A stretch of 64,000 nucleotides of DNA from Arachidicoccus rhizosphaerae (lineage in GTDB: Bacteria; Bacteroidota; Bacteroidia; Chitinophagales; Chitinophagaceae): positions 26,375-90,374 of the forward strand of contig NZ_FNQY01000018.1 of NCBI RefSeq assembly GCF_900107765.1, given 5' to 3'. The translations under genes and the position numbers were made by a program. Positions 36,949 through 46,499 of this stretch are shown here, one piece after another. Under the pieces are notes generated by a model. It saw nothing but the letters and a program-made list of their open reading frames with translations. It ran no database searches and was not told the DNA's origin. The first letter of the stretch is position 1, and each line of letters begins with the position of its first letter.

Positions 36949-37245
36949 ATGGATTTAATAGAAGTAACGCCGGCGGCTCTGGAGCAATTAGAAGCATTAC
37001 GAACAGCGGCTGCCGAGCAGGGTAATCCGTATTTAAGGATTGGGGCAAGGGGAGGCGGCTGCGGGGTAGCCGTGACCTACTACTTGGGTTTTGATAAGGC
37101 AGAATCTACAGACCAGATATTTACAACCGCAGGCTTAGACTGTGTAATTAATAAAGCGCAGTTAATGCAGTTACAGGGGATCACGCTGGATTATCTGGAT
37201 TCTGACTTGCAACAGGGATTTAAATTTATACCTGCAGGTCGTTAG
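36949..37245 (+). CDS. HesB/IscA-family protein lacking the C-terminal CxC cysteines
   Basis: 98 residues of the A-type iron-sulfur carrier fold: ITVTPAAxxxL-like start (DLIEVTPAALEQLEAL), YLRIGARGGGCGVAVTYYLGFD with Cys38 at the position of the first ligand, and ITLDYLDSDLQQGFKF. Family members normally end in a CGCGxSF tail that gives two more ligands. Here the protein stops at FKFIPAGR, and no CGC codons occur in the following frames. A second cysteine (Cys65) is not at a family ligand site. It may be a degenerate or regulatory relative rather than a cluster carrier. It has its own promoter. Confidence 0.85.
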   Translation: MDLIEVTPAALEQLEALRTAAAEQGNPYLRIGARGGGCGVAVTYYLGFDKAESTDQIFTTAGLDCVINKAQLMQLQGITLDYLDSDLQQGFKFIPAGR

Positions 37246-37293
37246 CGGGCATTCATCAGTGAATGGTGCCAACCTGTAGATTAAAAAAAGAAT

Positions 37294-37632
37294 ATGAAGT
37301 CAATCCTCTATCAATTTATTTTTTTGCAGCTGATTCTTTTAATGGGTCTTTTTAGTATGAGAAAAAAGGAGTATTTAAAGAAGTGGAGCTGGGTGTCTGC
37401 TGATAAAAAACACCGGGTTGCGGGGAGTATTTTTATGATTGAGGGAATACTGCAAATTTTTATCGGCTGGTGCTTTCATGACGGAACTCAAAATAATATA
37501 GGGACGCTGTTGTTTTATATGGGTGGTCTTATATGGCTCACCGGAGGGATTTTATATTTTATTTTTGGCAATAAGACCAGGGGGGATACGCCTCAGGTTA
37601 AGTTATCAAAAAAGAGGGCAGAAATCAACTGA
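37294..37632 (+). CDS. Small membrane protein, unknown function
   Basis: 112 residues with three hydrophobic segments (about 3-21, 44-62, 68-92) and a basic C-terminus. No family recognised. Its stop codon overlaps the start of the next gene by one base (TGATG), so the two are translationally coupled. Confidence 0.7.
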   Translation: MKSILYQFIFLQLILLMGLFSMRKKEYLKKWSWVSADKKHRVAGSIFMIEGILQIFIGWCFHDGTQNNIGTLLFYMGGLIWLTGGILYFIFGNKTRGDTPQVKLSKKRAEIN

Positions 37633-38306
37633 TGCGAAAACAAAAAAGGGCTGCAGATTTAGGTGATTTATCCAAAGGCTACAGGAACAAAAGCGGCGCT
37701 TTACTGCTCATGCTTGTGCTGCTATCGCTATCCATATCGAGCCGGCTTTTCGGGCAACCTAAACATATTAACGCGCCTGTCATCCGCCATGAATTAGACC
37801 GTATATATCGTGAAGATCAGTTGAACCGCTATAAGCTGGTCGCTATGGATCAAAACTGGAATGACAGTCTGCAGGTGGCTTACGATTCGCTGTGGGCCTT
37901 ACAAAAAAGCCTGGACAGGCAGCACATGCTGACAATAGATCAGCTGCAAACCACCTACGGCTGGGATGACCTGATGCGGCTGCCAGATACAGCAAAGCAG
38001 GTTATATTTCTTGTGATTCAGCATAGTGATTCACTGCATATGATAAAGTATCTGCCGCTTATTAACAGATCTGCTCAAAAGGGAGATCTACCCAAAGAGG
38101 ATTACGCCTTATTGCAGGACAGGGTGAGCCTTATGCAAGGAGGGAAACAATATTTCGGGTCTCAGATTTATTGGGATAGCAAACAAAATCAATATCTGCC
38201 TTTACCGGTTTTAGGAGGCAGGGAGGCTGCAGAGAAAAGAAGGCGAGTGCTGGGGATAGAGACCCTGGTTCATTATCTGGACAGATGTAATAAGGCCCCT
38301 AACTAG
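37632..38306 (+). CDS. DUF6624-type protein with N-terminal signal/anchor
   Basis: 224 residues. A basic stretch and a hydrophobic segment (about 23-40, ending SRLFGQ) indicate export. The rest is a helical domain ending with LLQDRVSLMQGGKQYFGSQ, a segment characteristic of DUF6624 proteins, which have no known function. The start codon overlaps the stop of the small membrane protein gene. It converges on tatA with only 37 bp between them. Confidence 0.72.
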   Translation: MRKQKRAADLGDLSKGYRNKSGALLLMLVLLSLSISSRLFGQPKHINAPVIRHELDRIYREDQLNRYKLVAMDQNWNDSLQVAYDSLWALQKSLDRQHMLTIDQLQTTYGWDDLMRLPDTAKQVIFLVIQHSDSLHMIKYLPLINRSAQKGDLPKEDYALLQDRVSLMQGGKQYFGSQIYWDSKQNQYLPLPVLGGREAAEKRRRVLGIETLVHYLDRCNKAPN

Positions 38307-38343
38307 CAGCAGGAAGCCTCAGCTCTTATTAGCCAATTCAATC

Positions 38344-38646
38344 CTACACATTTTTATCTTCAGAGACCGGCTCGCTATCCAGATCTGTAATGCTGCTGGC
38401 TTTAGTCGTTTTAGTAGAGCTAATGGAAGATATCACTTCTTTTTTAACTGCACCCATTGGATTTTTTACAACGTTCAGCGGTTTTTTAATGCTATCCATC
38501 TCATCCATAACGGAGTTTTTGCTGTCATTAAAAGTTTTTACACCTTTACCCAGCCCACGCATAAGTTCCGGCAATCTTTTGGTGCCAAATAATAGCAGGA
38601 TTACAATTGCGATCAGTAATAGTTCCTTAGGTCCGATTTCCCCCAT
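38344..38646 (-). CDS. tatA: Sec-independent translocase TatA/TatE subunit
   Basis: 100 residues with the TatA layout: one membrane helix (about 7-20), the FGTKRLPELMRGLGKG hinge and amphipathic helix, then a charged tail. It forms the pore that exports folded proteins with twin-arginine signals. No tatC lies in the window. Confidence 0.92.
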   Translation of the reverse strand: MGEIGPKELLLIAIVILLLFGTKRLPELMRGLGKGVKTFNDSKNSVMDEMDSIKKPLNVVKNPMGAVKKEVISSISSTKTTKASSITDLDSEPVSEDKNV

Positions 38647-38792
38647 TTTCTACAATTTTATGATCCGCTGACAGGTTTTAATTAGGATGCCCGTCAAAGG
38701 AAGCAGGACAAATATAGCAGATTATAACGTCTTATCATCTGAGCGCTGCTAAATTTATCCTCTTTTTAGGGCTTAGAAAATAATGCATCCGT

Positions 38793-39938
38793 TTACCTGC
38801 GGCGTCTTTTGCCGCTTTCCGGTAAAGTTTCTGAGATCATATGATATTTACCTTGCCCGTAATGATCAATCATATCCCAGATTTTAGCAGCGGTGGCCTT
38901 TTGCTCATCCAGGTCCGGCATCAGGGTATTCCAGGGTATTTCGCCCGGGTTTTGATAATCAGATTTTACCATCTGTCCCTTAAATTCCCTTAAATCAAAG
39001 AGTTCATTAAATGGAATCTTAGTGCCGGTGGCACCATTATCATAGGCCTTATATCTAGTCATCAGGCTTCTGAGATCCGGAAAATAGAGCCAGAATAAGG
39101 CATGCTCACTATTGGGGATGGTCTCACCGGTGGAGAGCTTATATGGGACAATGGGCGCAATCCCTAAGATCCGAACCATCATTTTGCCATAGCTCTTGTC
39201 ATAAAACCAGTCCTCTTTCAGGCAGAAAGTGAAGACGGAATCCAGATCAATGGATTTAGAGCGGATCTGATAGCCGCTGATATTGCCATCCAGATCATAA
39301 ACGGCTGAAGTATCCAGGCCATTGCCCATGGATTCTTTAACCTGATCCGGGGTCATGGGCGTGGTAAAACGATCATCTTCCGAGCTAAAGGCGGTTATTT
39401 TTCCCTCATTGATCGCCTGGAGCATGAGGGTTATAAATTGGTGAGCCCCAAAGTCATCCAGTGCATACATCAGATGGCGGTTATCAGGCTTACGGGTATC
39501 GATATTTTCCCAGACCCGGACATTAAAAGTGATGTTTTCCTGCCGTACACTGGGGTAGGGCAGCGCATTGCTTTGCTGATAGGGAGCTTGTTGATAGGGG
39601 AAATCATTGCGCAGCGGCATTTTCCCCTGAGGCAGTTCGGTACCGGTATTGATTACCTGGACCGGGAGACTGTCTCCTGCTCCCTGGGAGAAAAAATTGC
39701 CGGGCAGCTTAGTGGTGTCCGTTCTTTTACTGTCGTAGGTGCCGGCCGCTTTTTGCCCATAAGTAACAGGAGCGGTAAGGCCGGTACAAAGTAATAATAT
39801 ACTCAACCTTGCTGCCAAGGGTATCTGAAGTCGGAATGTCGCAAATGAACCTAATCTGATCATGATCGTAAATTGAGCTAATAGCTTATATATAAGGACG
39901 CTTCTAAATCCTTCAACTCCTTTGTTGCTGGGATTCAT
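38793..39938 (-). CDS. gldN: Gliding motility / type IX secretion protein GldN (PorN)
   Basis: 381 residues from the ATG at 39938, one base after the gldK stop. The secretion signal is near residues 30-60 (ARLSILLLCTGLTAPVTYGQ), so the ATG at 39863 could instead be the true start. The mature protein shows GldN marks: NVRVWENIDTRKPDNRHLMYA, FCLKEDWFYDKSYGKMMVRILGIAP and ALFWLYFPDLR. GldN forms the periplasmic ring of the type IX secretion system together with GldK. In gliding Bacteroidota the order is gldK-gldL-gldM-gldN; here gldL and gldM are missing in between. Confidence 0.9.
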   Translation of the reverse strand: MNPSNKGVEGFRSVLIYKLLAQFTIMIRLGSFATFRLQIPLAARLSILLLCTGLTAPVTYGQKAAGTYDSKRTDTTKLPGNFFSQGAGDSLPVQVINTGTELPQGKMPLRNDFPYQQAPYQQSNALPYPSVRQENITFNVRVWENIDTRKPDNRHLMYALDDFGAHQFITLMLQAINEGKITAFSSEDDRFTTPMTPDQVKESMGNGLDTSAVYDLDGNISGYQIRSKSIDLDSVFTFCLKEDWFYDKSYGKMMVRILGIAPIVPYKLSTGETIPNSEHALFWLYFPDLRSLMTRYKAYDNGATGTKIPFNELFDLREFKGQMVKSDYQNPGEIPWNTLMPDLDEQKATAAKIWDMIDHYGQGKYHMISETLPESGKRRRR

Positions 39939-39939
39939 A

Positions 39940-41205
39940 TTATTTTTTAGGGGTTCCCGGCGGGATGTCAATTACGCATCTAAAACCAATATAGGATCTG
40001 GAAGAATCCATATATTCGTAAGATCTGGCATTCACCTGGATGCCGTCAGCCGGATCTTTCCAACTGCCCCCTCTCACTGTCTTTCTTTTTTTATCCTGGC
40101 TATCTTTATCGGTTGCATTGATATAGATATTGGGGTTAAAATCATTGTCATAGGCCTGATAACCATTGATATAGCTGGTGGCTGTCCATTCAGAGACGTT
40201 TCCTGCTATATTATACAGTCCAAAATCATTAGGCAGATAGCTGTCCACTCTGGCCGGGTAAAGCGCCCCGTCATCTGTATAATTACCCTTGCCGTTTTTA
40301 AAGTTAGCCATCATGCAGCCTTCCGCATTTTTCAGGTAATTACCCCAGGGGTACAGGAAGTTATTATGGCCTCCTCTGGCGGCGTATTCAAATTCAGCTT
40401 CCGTTGGCAAACGGTAAGCATTCTGAACGGCCAGTTTCTTTCTGCCCAGATATTGATTCAGGTAATTAGTACGCCAATGGGCAAAGGCGGTTGCCTGTCT
40501 CCAGTTAACCCCCACGACCGGATACTGCGCGTAAGCAGCATTCTCAAAGTAATCCCTGGCCATGGACACGTTATAAGAGTAGTCAAAATCCTTTATCCAG
40601 ACCAGGGTGTCCGGATAAATGGGGACATCATAACTATAAATAAAATTCTTTCTGGGTTGGTCGGGATGATGAGCCGCTGCGTTATAATCAAACCCCTTAG
40701 CCCGGTAAATAAGTTTAGAAGGGTCTAATTCAGGCTGATCATTGAGTAAATCCTGACTGGGGAGCATTATACTGCTGAGTCTTTGTTGGATATCGTCATC
40801 CGCGAAGTTGATCTTTTTTGCTTTAGACCAGTCTACTGCGGTATCACCTTCTTTGGATACGTGTACATACCCCAGAATCATTGCTGCTGTAGAATCCCGC
40901 ACCCAGTTGACAAACTGATGATACTGCGCATTGGTGACCTCATATTTATCCATCCAGAATCCGTTAACAGAAACACTGGTCGTCCCGGCGGAGCCTGATT
41001 CAGCACTCCCCAGGGTAAAAGACCCGGTAGGGACATATACCATATTGGAGGGCAGATCCATGCCTTTGGGTATCTTATCGTATTTTATGCCATGTACCAC
41101 GCCGTCATCAGAGGCAGAGGCGCTGATTTTATTAGAAGAGCATCCTGCTAAAGCGGTCAGCAGCAGAAAGATGCCAAATACTAAATGCGTTTTTTTTCCA
41201 GTCAT
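39940..41205 (-). CDS. gldK: GldK-like lipoprotein (formylglycine-generating-enzyme fold)
   Basis: 421 residues. The lipobox LTALAGC near residue 21 makes it an outer-membrane-side lipoprotein. The rest has the SUMF1/FGE fold: MVYVPTGSFTLGS, FWMDKYEVTNAQYHQFVNW, RLPTEAEFEYAARGG, NVSEWT and VRGGSWKDP...GFRCV. One catalytic cysteine pair member is missing, as in the structural proteins GldK and GldJ. Its position directly before gldN favours GldK over GldJ. It forms the ring with GldN in the type IX secretion system. Confidence 0.85.
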   Translation of the reverse strand: MTGKKTHLVFGIFLLLTALAGCSSNKISASASDDGVVHGIKYDKIPKGMDLPSNMVYVPTGSFTLGSAESGSAGTTSVSVNGFWMDKYEVTNAQYHQFVNWVRDSTAAMILGYVHVSKEGDTAVDWSKAKKINFADDDIQQRLSSIMLPSQDLLNDQPELDPSKLIYRAKGFDYNAAAHHPDQPRKNFIYSYDVPIYPDTLVWIKDFDYSYNVSMARDYFENAAYAQYPVVGVNWRQATAFAHWRTNYLNQYLGRKKLAVQNAYRLPTEAEFEYAARGGHNNFLYPWGNYLKNAEGCMMANFKNGKGNYTDDGALYPARVDSYLPNDFGLYNIAGNVSEWTATSYINGYQAYDNDFNPNIYINATDKDSQDKKRKTVRGGSWKDPADGIQVNARSYEYMDSSRSYIGFRCVIDIPPGTPKK

Positions 41206-41520
41206 ATAAGCTCTAAAACTGCTATAAGCGCAGCCCTGTTTTTAATGATTGACGTCCTTTAAAATATTTATGGATGCAAATAGCAGCATCTCTATGCCAG
41301 GTAGCCTGTATTAAAGTAAAAAAACAGGTCCATCCCGGCCAGAGCTGCTGGCTGTTGATTATAAAAACGCTGATTATAATTTGTTTATTGTGCAGGGCGG
41401 CCTCCCTGGCTGGATTTATATATAAGGAAGGGAAGAAGCCTTGCTGGGTGGCCTTCACTTCAGTCAGACGCGGGCCTATCCGCTCCATAATAAAAAAGGC
41501 CGCGCTGTAAAAGCGCGACC
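41206..41520 (-). terminator. groEL terminator and gene-free gap before gldK
   Basis: On the minus strand GGTCGCGCT (41520-41512) pairs with AGCGCGGCC (41506-41498) with one mismatch, followed by a T run (41497-41492). The rest of 41206-41497 shows no gene I can support; no clear gldK -7 box was seen. Confidence 0.8.
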
Positions 41521-41575
41521 TGGTCAAAATTATAATATAAATATAAATTATAATATATAATAGCTGCAACAGATA

Positions 41576-43213
<1,638 letters not shown>

Positions 43214-43256
43214 TTATTCAACTTTATTGTTTACGAATGTTTTTACCTGAGACTGC

Positions 43257-43538
43257 TTAGAGAATAGCAACGATGTCGCTTTCACGCATAATCAAATATT
43301 GCTTGCCTTCAAATTCTAGTTCCTGACCTGCATATTTGCCATATAAAACGGTGTCGCCGGTTTTAACGGTCATCGGTTCGTCTTTTTTACCAGCACCTAC
43401 AGCGACAACAGTTCCGCGCTGAGGTTTTTCTTTTGCTGTATCCGGAATAATGATTCCACCGGCACTTTTTGTTTCGGCCGCTGCTGGCTGAATAAGAACC
43501 CGGTCATGCAGTGGGGTTACATTTAATTTTTTTGCCAT
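43257..43538 (-). CDS. groS: Co-chaperonin GroES (Hsp10)
   Basis: 93 residues with the mobile-loop segment [21 protein letters not shown] and [11 protein letters not shown]. It caps the GroEL ring. First gene of the groESL operon. Confidence 0.98.
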   Translation of the reverse strand: MAKKLNVTPLHDRVLIQPAAAETKSAGGIIIPDTAKEKPQRGTVVAVGAGKKDEPMTVKTGDTVLYGKYAGQELEFEGKQYLIMRESDIVAIL

Positions 43539-43603
43539 AGAATGAAGTATTTAATGGTTTGTGATTAGAATAATTTATACTTTTTTCAAACAACTACTGG
43601 TTA

Positions 43604-43668
43604 GCAATTTTATTGCCACTGGGCCTGAATGGGTCAAAATTTCACTTAATGGCAATAACTGACTGCCA
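43604..43668 (-). promoter_or_regulatory. Dyads upstream of groESL, unlike CIRCE
   Basis: TTATTGCCA (43610-43618) and TGGCAATAA (43650-43658) are perfect inverted arms with a 31-bp gap. TGGCA-N9-TGCCA (43650-43668) and GCAAT-TTT-ATTGC (43604-43616) overlap them. The HrcA operator CIRCE (TTAGCACTC-N9-GAGTGCTAA) is not present. These could bind a different heat-shock regulator. No clear TAnnTTTG box was seen. Confidence 0.4.
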
Positions 43669-43800
43669 TTTGGTTCATTTTGGCATATTTATACACGTAT
43701 CTGGTTTAGGAATTATCTTTATACGTGACAAAATTGCATATCTGGCAGCCAACCCAAGGATGTGACTGCCCCTGTTGATGAGTATGAACAGTCCGCAATA

Positions 43801-43834
43801 AAAAAGGCGTTGCTGTTTATGTCAGCAACGCCTT
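43801..43834 (-). terminator. Intrinsic terminator of the SPOR-protein gene
   Basis: AAGGCGTTGCTG (43804-43815) and CAGCAACGCCTT (43823-43834) form a perfect 12-bp stem, followed on the minus strand by a T run. Confidence 0.92.
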
Positions 43835-43873
43835 AATGTCTTTAATTTATTGATTCTTAATGATTCTCCTCAA

Positions 43874-44743
43874 TTATTCAATCGTGACCGCATGCCCGTA
43901 GTAGGATTTAAGAGAATCTTTTAACCGGACGGTATCCGTGGCCTGAACGTTATCCATCGCTATATATAAACGGTAAAGCGTTCCTGTGGCACTGCTTGAA
44001 GAATCCATGGAGACGACATTTCCATAGCTTTTTAACTGATCAATGCGCTTATCGGCCTGGGCCTTAGTGGGATAGGTCTGAAATATAAAATGGTAGCTGC
44101 CTTCCTTACGTACTGGTTTTTCAGGCTGCACCGGGACGTTTACCTTGGGTTTGGTTAAGGTATCCGCCACTGCCGCCGTATCCGCCGGGCTATCTTTAAA
44201 GAAGTTAAAGGAAGATTTCGGGATATAGTAGGCGCCAAAGATAATGACCCCAATAATTAAAAGAATTAAGACCCAACGGCCAATCACTTTTTTATTGACT
44301 TTGCGGGTGGCATAGTTGGTGGCAGAGGTTAGGGGAGAATTGCTGTAATTATCTTCATAATGCTTCTTTTCTCTTTCCTTGGTCTCTTCCAGTTTTTCGG
44401 TACTCAACTGATAGCCGCCACTTTTGTCGGCGTATATAAAGCCGATACCATCAATCACAAAAGGAGTGGAGCCGATATTCATCAGCTGTCTTGTCTGATC
44501 CAGGAAATATTCAAGGTCAGCACTGGCAATTGAATGAGATTTTTGGGTAGCCTCTGCCAGATAATCCACAAATTCCGGGGTAGTAACTGCTTTTTTGTCA
44601 TAAACAAAAGCAGGGGAACTGATAATATTACCGTCCTCATCCTTGGAAATGGCATCCGGTAAAGTAAGGGTGCCTATTTTCTCCAGCGTAACAGTTTTAT
44701 TCAGCTCCAGATACTCTCTGATATAACGGGTAGATAAGCTCAA
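43874..44743 (-). CDS. HU-CCDC81-type and SPOR domain membrane protein
   Basis: 289 residues: an N-terminal CCDC81/HU-like domain (about 1-110, YIREYLELNKTVTLEKIGTLTLP), one membrane helix (about 152-172, WVLILLIIGVIIFGAYYI) and a C-terminal SPOR domain (about 212-285, YHFIFQTYPTKAQADKRIDQLK) for binding peptidoglycan stripped of stem peptides at the division site. The HU-like end is cytoplasmic. The first in-frame start codon is TTG at 44743; no ATG lies upstream before a stop, so the start is unusual. Confidence 0.85.
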   Translation of the reverse strand: MSLSTRYIREYLELNKTVTLEKIGTLTLPDAISKDEDGNIISSPAFVYDKKAVTTPEFVDYLAEATQKSHSIASADLEYFLDQTRQLMNIGSTPFVIDGIGFIYADKSGGYQLSTEKLEETKEREKKHYEDNYSNSPLTSATNYATRKVNKKVIGRWVLILLIIGVIIFGAYYIPKSSFNFFKDSPADTAAVADTLTKPKVNVPVQPEKPVRKEGSYHFIFQTYPTKAQADKRIDQLKSYGNVVSMDSSSSATGTLYRLYIAMDNVQATDTVRLKDSLKSYYGHAVTIE

Positions 44744-44890
44744 AATTTGCCTATTTTTAGGTTCCTGTATTCAATTTGGATCATTATGGTTTGCAAGTTT
44801 AGTTCATTTTTCAGTAGAAAAATCATATTCTACTAAATTTTTTTGCGTAATTATTTTATAACATTGAGTTTTTAGCAACAAAACTTTGGA

Positions 44891-44898
44891 TAACTTTG
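44891..44898 (+). promoter_or_regulatory. -7 box directly before the gene at 44903
   Basis: TAACTTTG ends 4 bp before the ATG, so the mRNA should be leaderless or nearly so, as for mutS. Confidence 0.55.
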
Positions 44899-44902
44899 AC
44901 CC

Positions 44903-45310
44903 ATGTTAACGCCCGAACAGGAGAAATTTTTACAGTATTGGGAGGCTAACCGGGAAAAGGAGAAAAAGCTCCTCCGGCAGGCCCGGGCCGGATTGCCCCT
45001 GGGGCTGACTTTTGCAGCCGCAATTTTAATCTGTGTGTTTAGCGGTTGGTATAAAAGAGCGATGATGGAGTTGTCCACAGATGTAAGCCCGGCACTCCTT
45101 ATTTTTGCCGTACTTCTGATTGCCATTACCTATGCTATTTTCTCCCAAAAGCAAAAATGGGAGATGAATGAACAATCTTATCTGGAAATTAAGGCCAGAA
45201 TGAATAGAGAGCAGGCAGCACAAAATGGACAGACGCTCCCGGGACATGAACCGAAGGGTGAAATTGTAGATGCAGTGCCACCGGCAAAAGCAAATCCGGA
45301 GCAGGAATAA
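44903..45310 (+). CDS. Two-helix membrane protein, unknown function
   Basis: 135 residues: a charged N-terminal helix (EKFLQYWEANREKEKKLLRQ), two membrane helices (about 30-47 and 62-80) and a charged, probably disordered C-terminus. No family recognised. It is divergent from the SPOR-protein gene with 159 bp between. Confidence 0.7.
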   Translation: MLTPEQEKFLQYWEANREKEKKLLRQARAGLPLGLTFAAAILICVFSGWYKRAMMELSTDVSPALLIFAVLLIAITYAIFSQKQKWEMNEQSYLEIKARMNREQAAQNGQTLPGHEPKGEIVDAVPPAKANPEQE

Positions 45311-45473
45311 AAACAGGCAAATACACCTGAATGACAGGCAAAAACACTTGTACAAAAAAAAGATGCCTTGAAAATGCTTGTAGATAAGGCAATTTTTTTA
45401 AATTTATTGCACAAATATTGTAGCGTTAGTTTAACATAACCCGTTATAGGTGTTAAATTCAAAAATATCTTCA

Positions 45474-46100
45474 ATGAAAAAATTCCTAATGTCGGTCAGC
45501 ATGTTGGCCGCAATGTGTGTGACGATGAGTTCTTGTCTGAAAAATGATTCAGATAATTATGTAGCTCCTGTAGATCCTTCTGTAGAAGCACCGGCCTTAC
45601 AGGCCTTTATAGATTCCACGGGATATAATATGGTTACGCAGTCTGATTCTTTGTATTTATATGTAAGCAATGGAACAAACTTTGAATTGAAAGGGTACAA
45701 AATGCCTTATTTATATTATGAGATTGTAAACCCAGGAAACTTAACCCAGGGAAGCACTGATACTTCTGATGCTGCTATTGGCGGTTCAGTAGGCGGTAAT
45801 ACGACAATTTATAATACCTACACTGATTCTACGTTAATTGCCTCTGTTACCTATAAGGGAACCTTATTGAATGGGACTGAATTTGGCAAATCCGATGAGC
45901 CTGTTTTATTCGCGATTCCAAATATGATTTACGCCTGGCAGGCGCTTGTAGGAAAAGTTGGAAAAGGCGGTGAAATCCGTATTTTAACTCCATCCCTGTA
46001 TGGTTATAGCAATTCGGCCAAAACAGGAATTCCGGCAAACTCTCCTCTTTATTTTGACGTTAAAGTGGTAGGCTTTGTGAAAAACAGCTATGGCAAATAA
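45474..46100 (+). CDS. FKBP-type peptidyl-prolyl isomerase-like lipoprotein
   Basis: 208 residues from the ATG at 45474. The lipobox TMSSC is at about residue 19, so it is a lipoprotein. The FKBP-like domain shows VTYKGTLLNGTEFGKS, IYAWQALVGKVGKGGEIRIL, TPSLYGY and IPANSPLYFDVKVVGF. The usual active-site FD residues are partly changed (TEFGKS), so isomerase activity is uncertain. It probably helps fold exported proteins. Confidence 0.85.
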   Translation: MKKFLMSVSMLAAMCVTMSSCLKNDSDNYVAPVDPSVEAPALQAFIDSTGYNMVTQSDSLYLYVSNGTNFELKGYKMPYLYYEIVNPGNLTQGSTDTSDAAIGGSVGGNTTIYNTYTDSTLIASVTYKGTLLNGTEFGKSDEPVLFAIPNMIYAWQALVGKVGKGGEIRILTPSLYGYSNSAKTGIPANSPLYFDVKVVGFVKNSYGK

Positions 46101-46152
46101 ATAGCACTATCGCTCGGAGATATTGTATCATATATAGTATTTAAAAAAGTTG

Positions 46153-46179
46153 TGGCCGGTCAATCATCTGAACCGGCCA
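46153..46179 (+). terminator. Hairpin after the FKBP gene
   Basis: TGGCCGGT (46153-46160) and ACCGGCCA (46172-46179) form an 8-bp GC-rich stem; a loose T-rich stretch follows. The remaining gap to secDF (46180-46455) shows no gene. Confidence 0.65.
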
Positions 46180-46455
46180 TAATTATTTATTGGTGCGAAC
46201 TAAGGATTTTGGATACATTAACCATTAAGGCTTACTAATATTTTCAATATTTTACTCCCTTCGTGAAATCCTTTGCCTGAAATCCCTTAGCTTAGCAACC
46301 GGAAAAAAAACTAACCGCTGAAAGCATCTACATACTTCCTGCGGTTAAGGGTGAGGGGTCGGACGAAGGGACTGATGCTGAAAACCGCTAGAAATGGCAT
46401 TTTCCTCCAAAAAATGACTTATAATTTTTATTTAACACAATTCAATCGCAAACCC

Positions 46456-46463
46456 TATCTTTG
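46456..46463 (+). promoter_or_regulatory. -7 box of secDF
   Basis: TATCTTTG, 36 bp before the ATG at 46500. It rules out the upstream in-frame codon at 46461 as the start. Confidence 0.6.
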
Positions 46464-46499
46464 CGCAAATTTAGTAAAACAAATTACCCTACGAATTTT

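Noticed and set aside
39922..40728. A 268-codon plus-strand open frame opposite gldK
   Set aside because: It is the antisense of a well-supported gene, has no start signal, and its protein has no recognisable features.
41222..41569. A 115-codon minus-strand frame between groEL and gldK
   Set aside because: It runs through the groEL terminator hairpin and has no plausible composition or family.
43539..43700. CIRCE element before groES
   Set aside because: TTAGCA at 43601 begins like CIRCE but the rest and the partner arm do not match.
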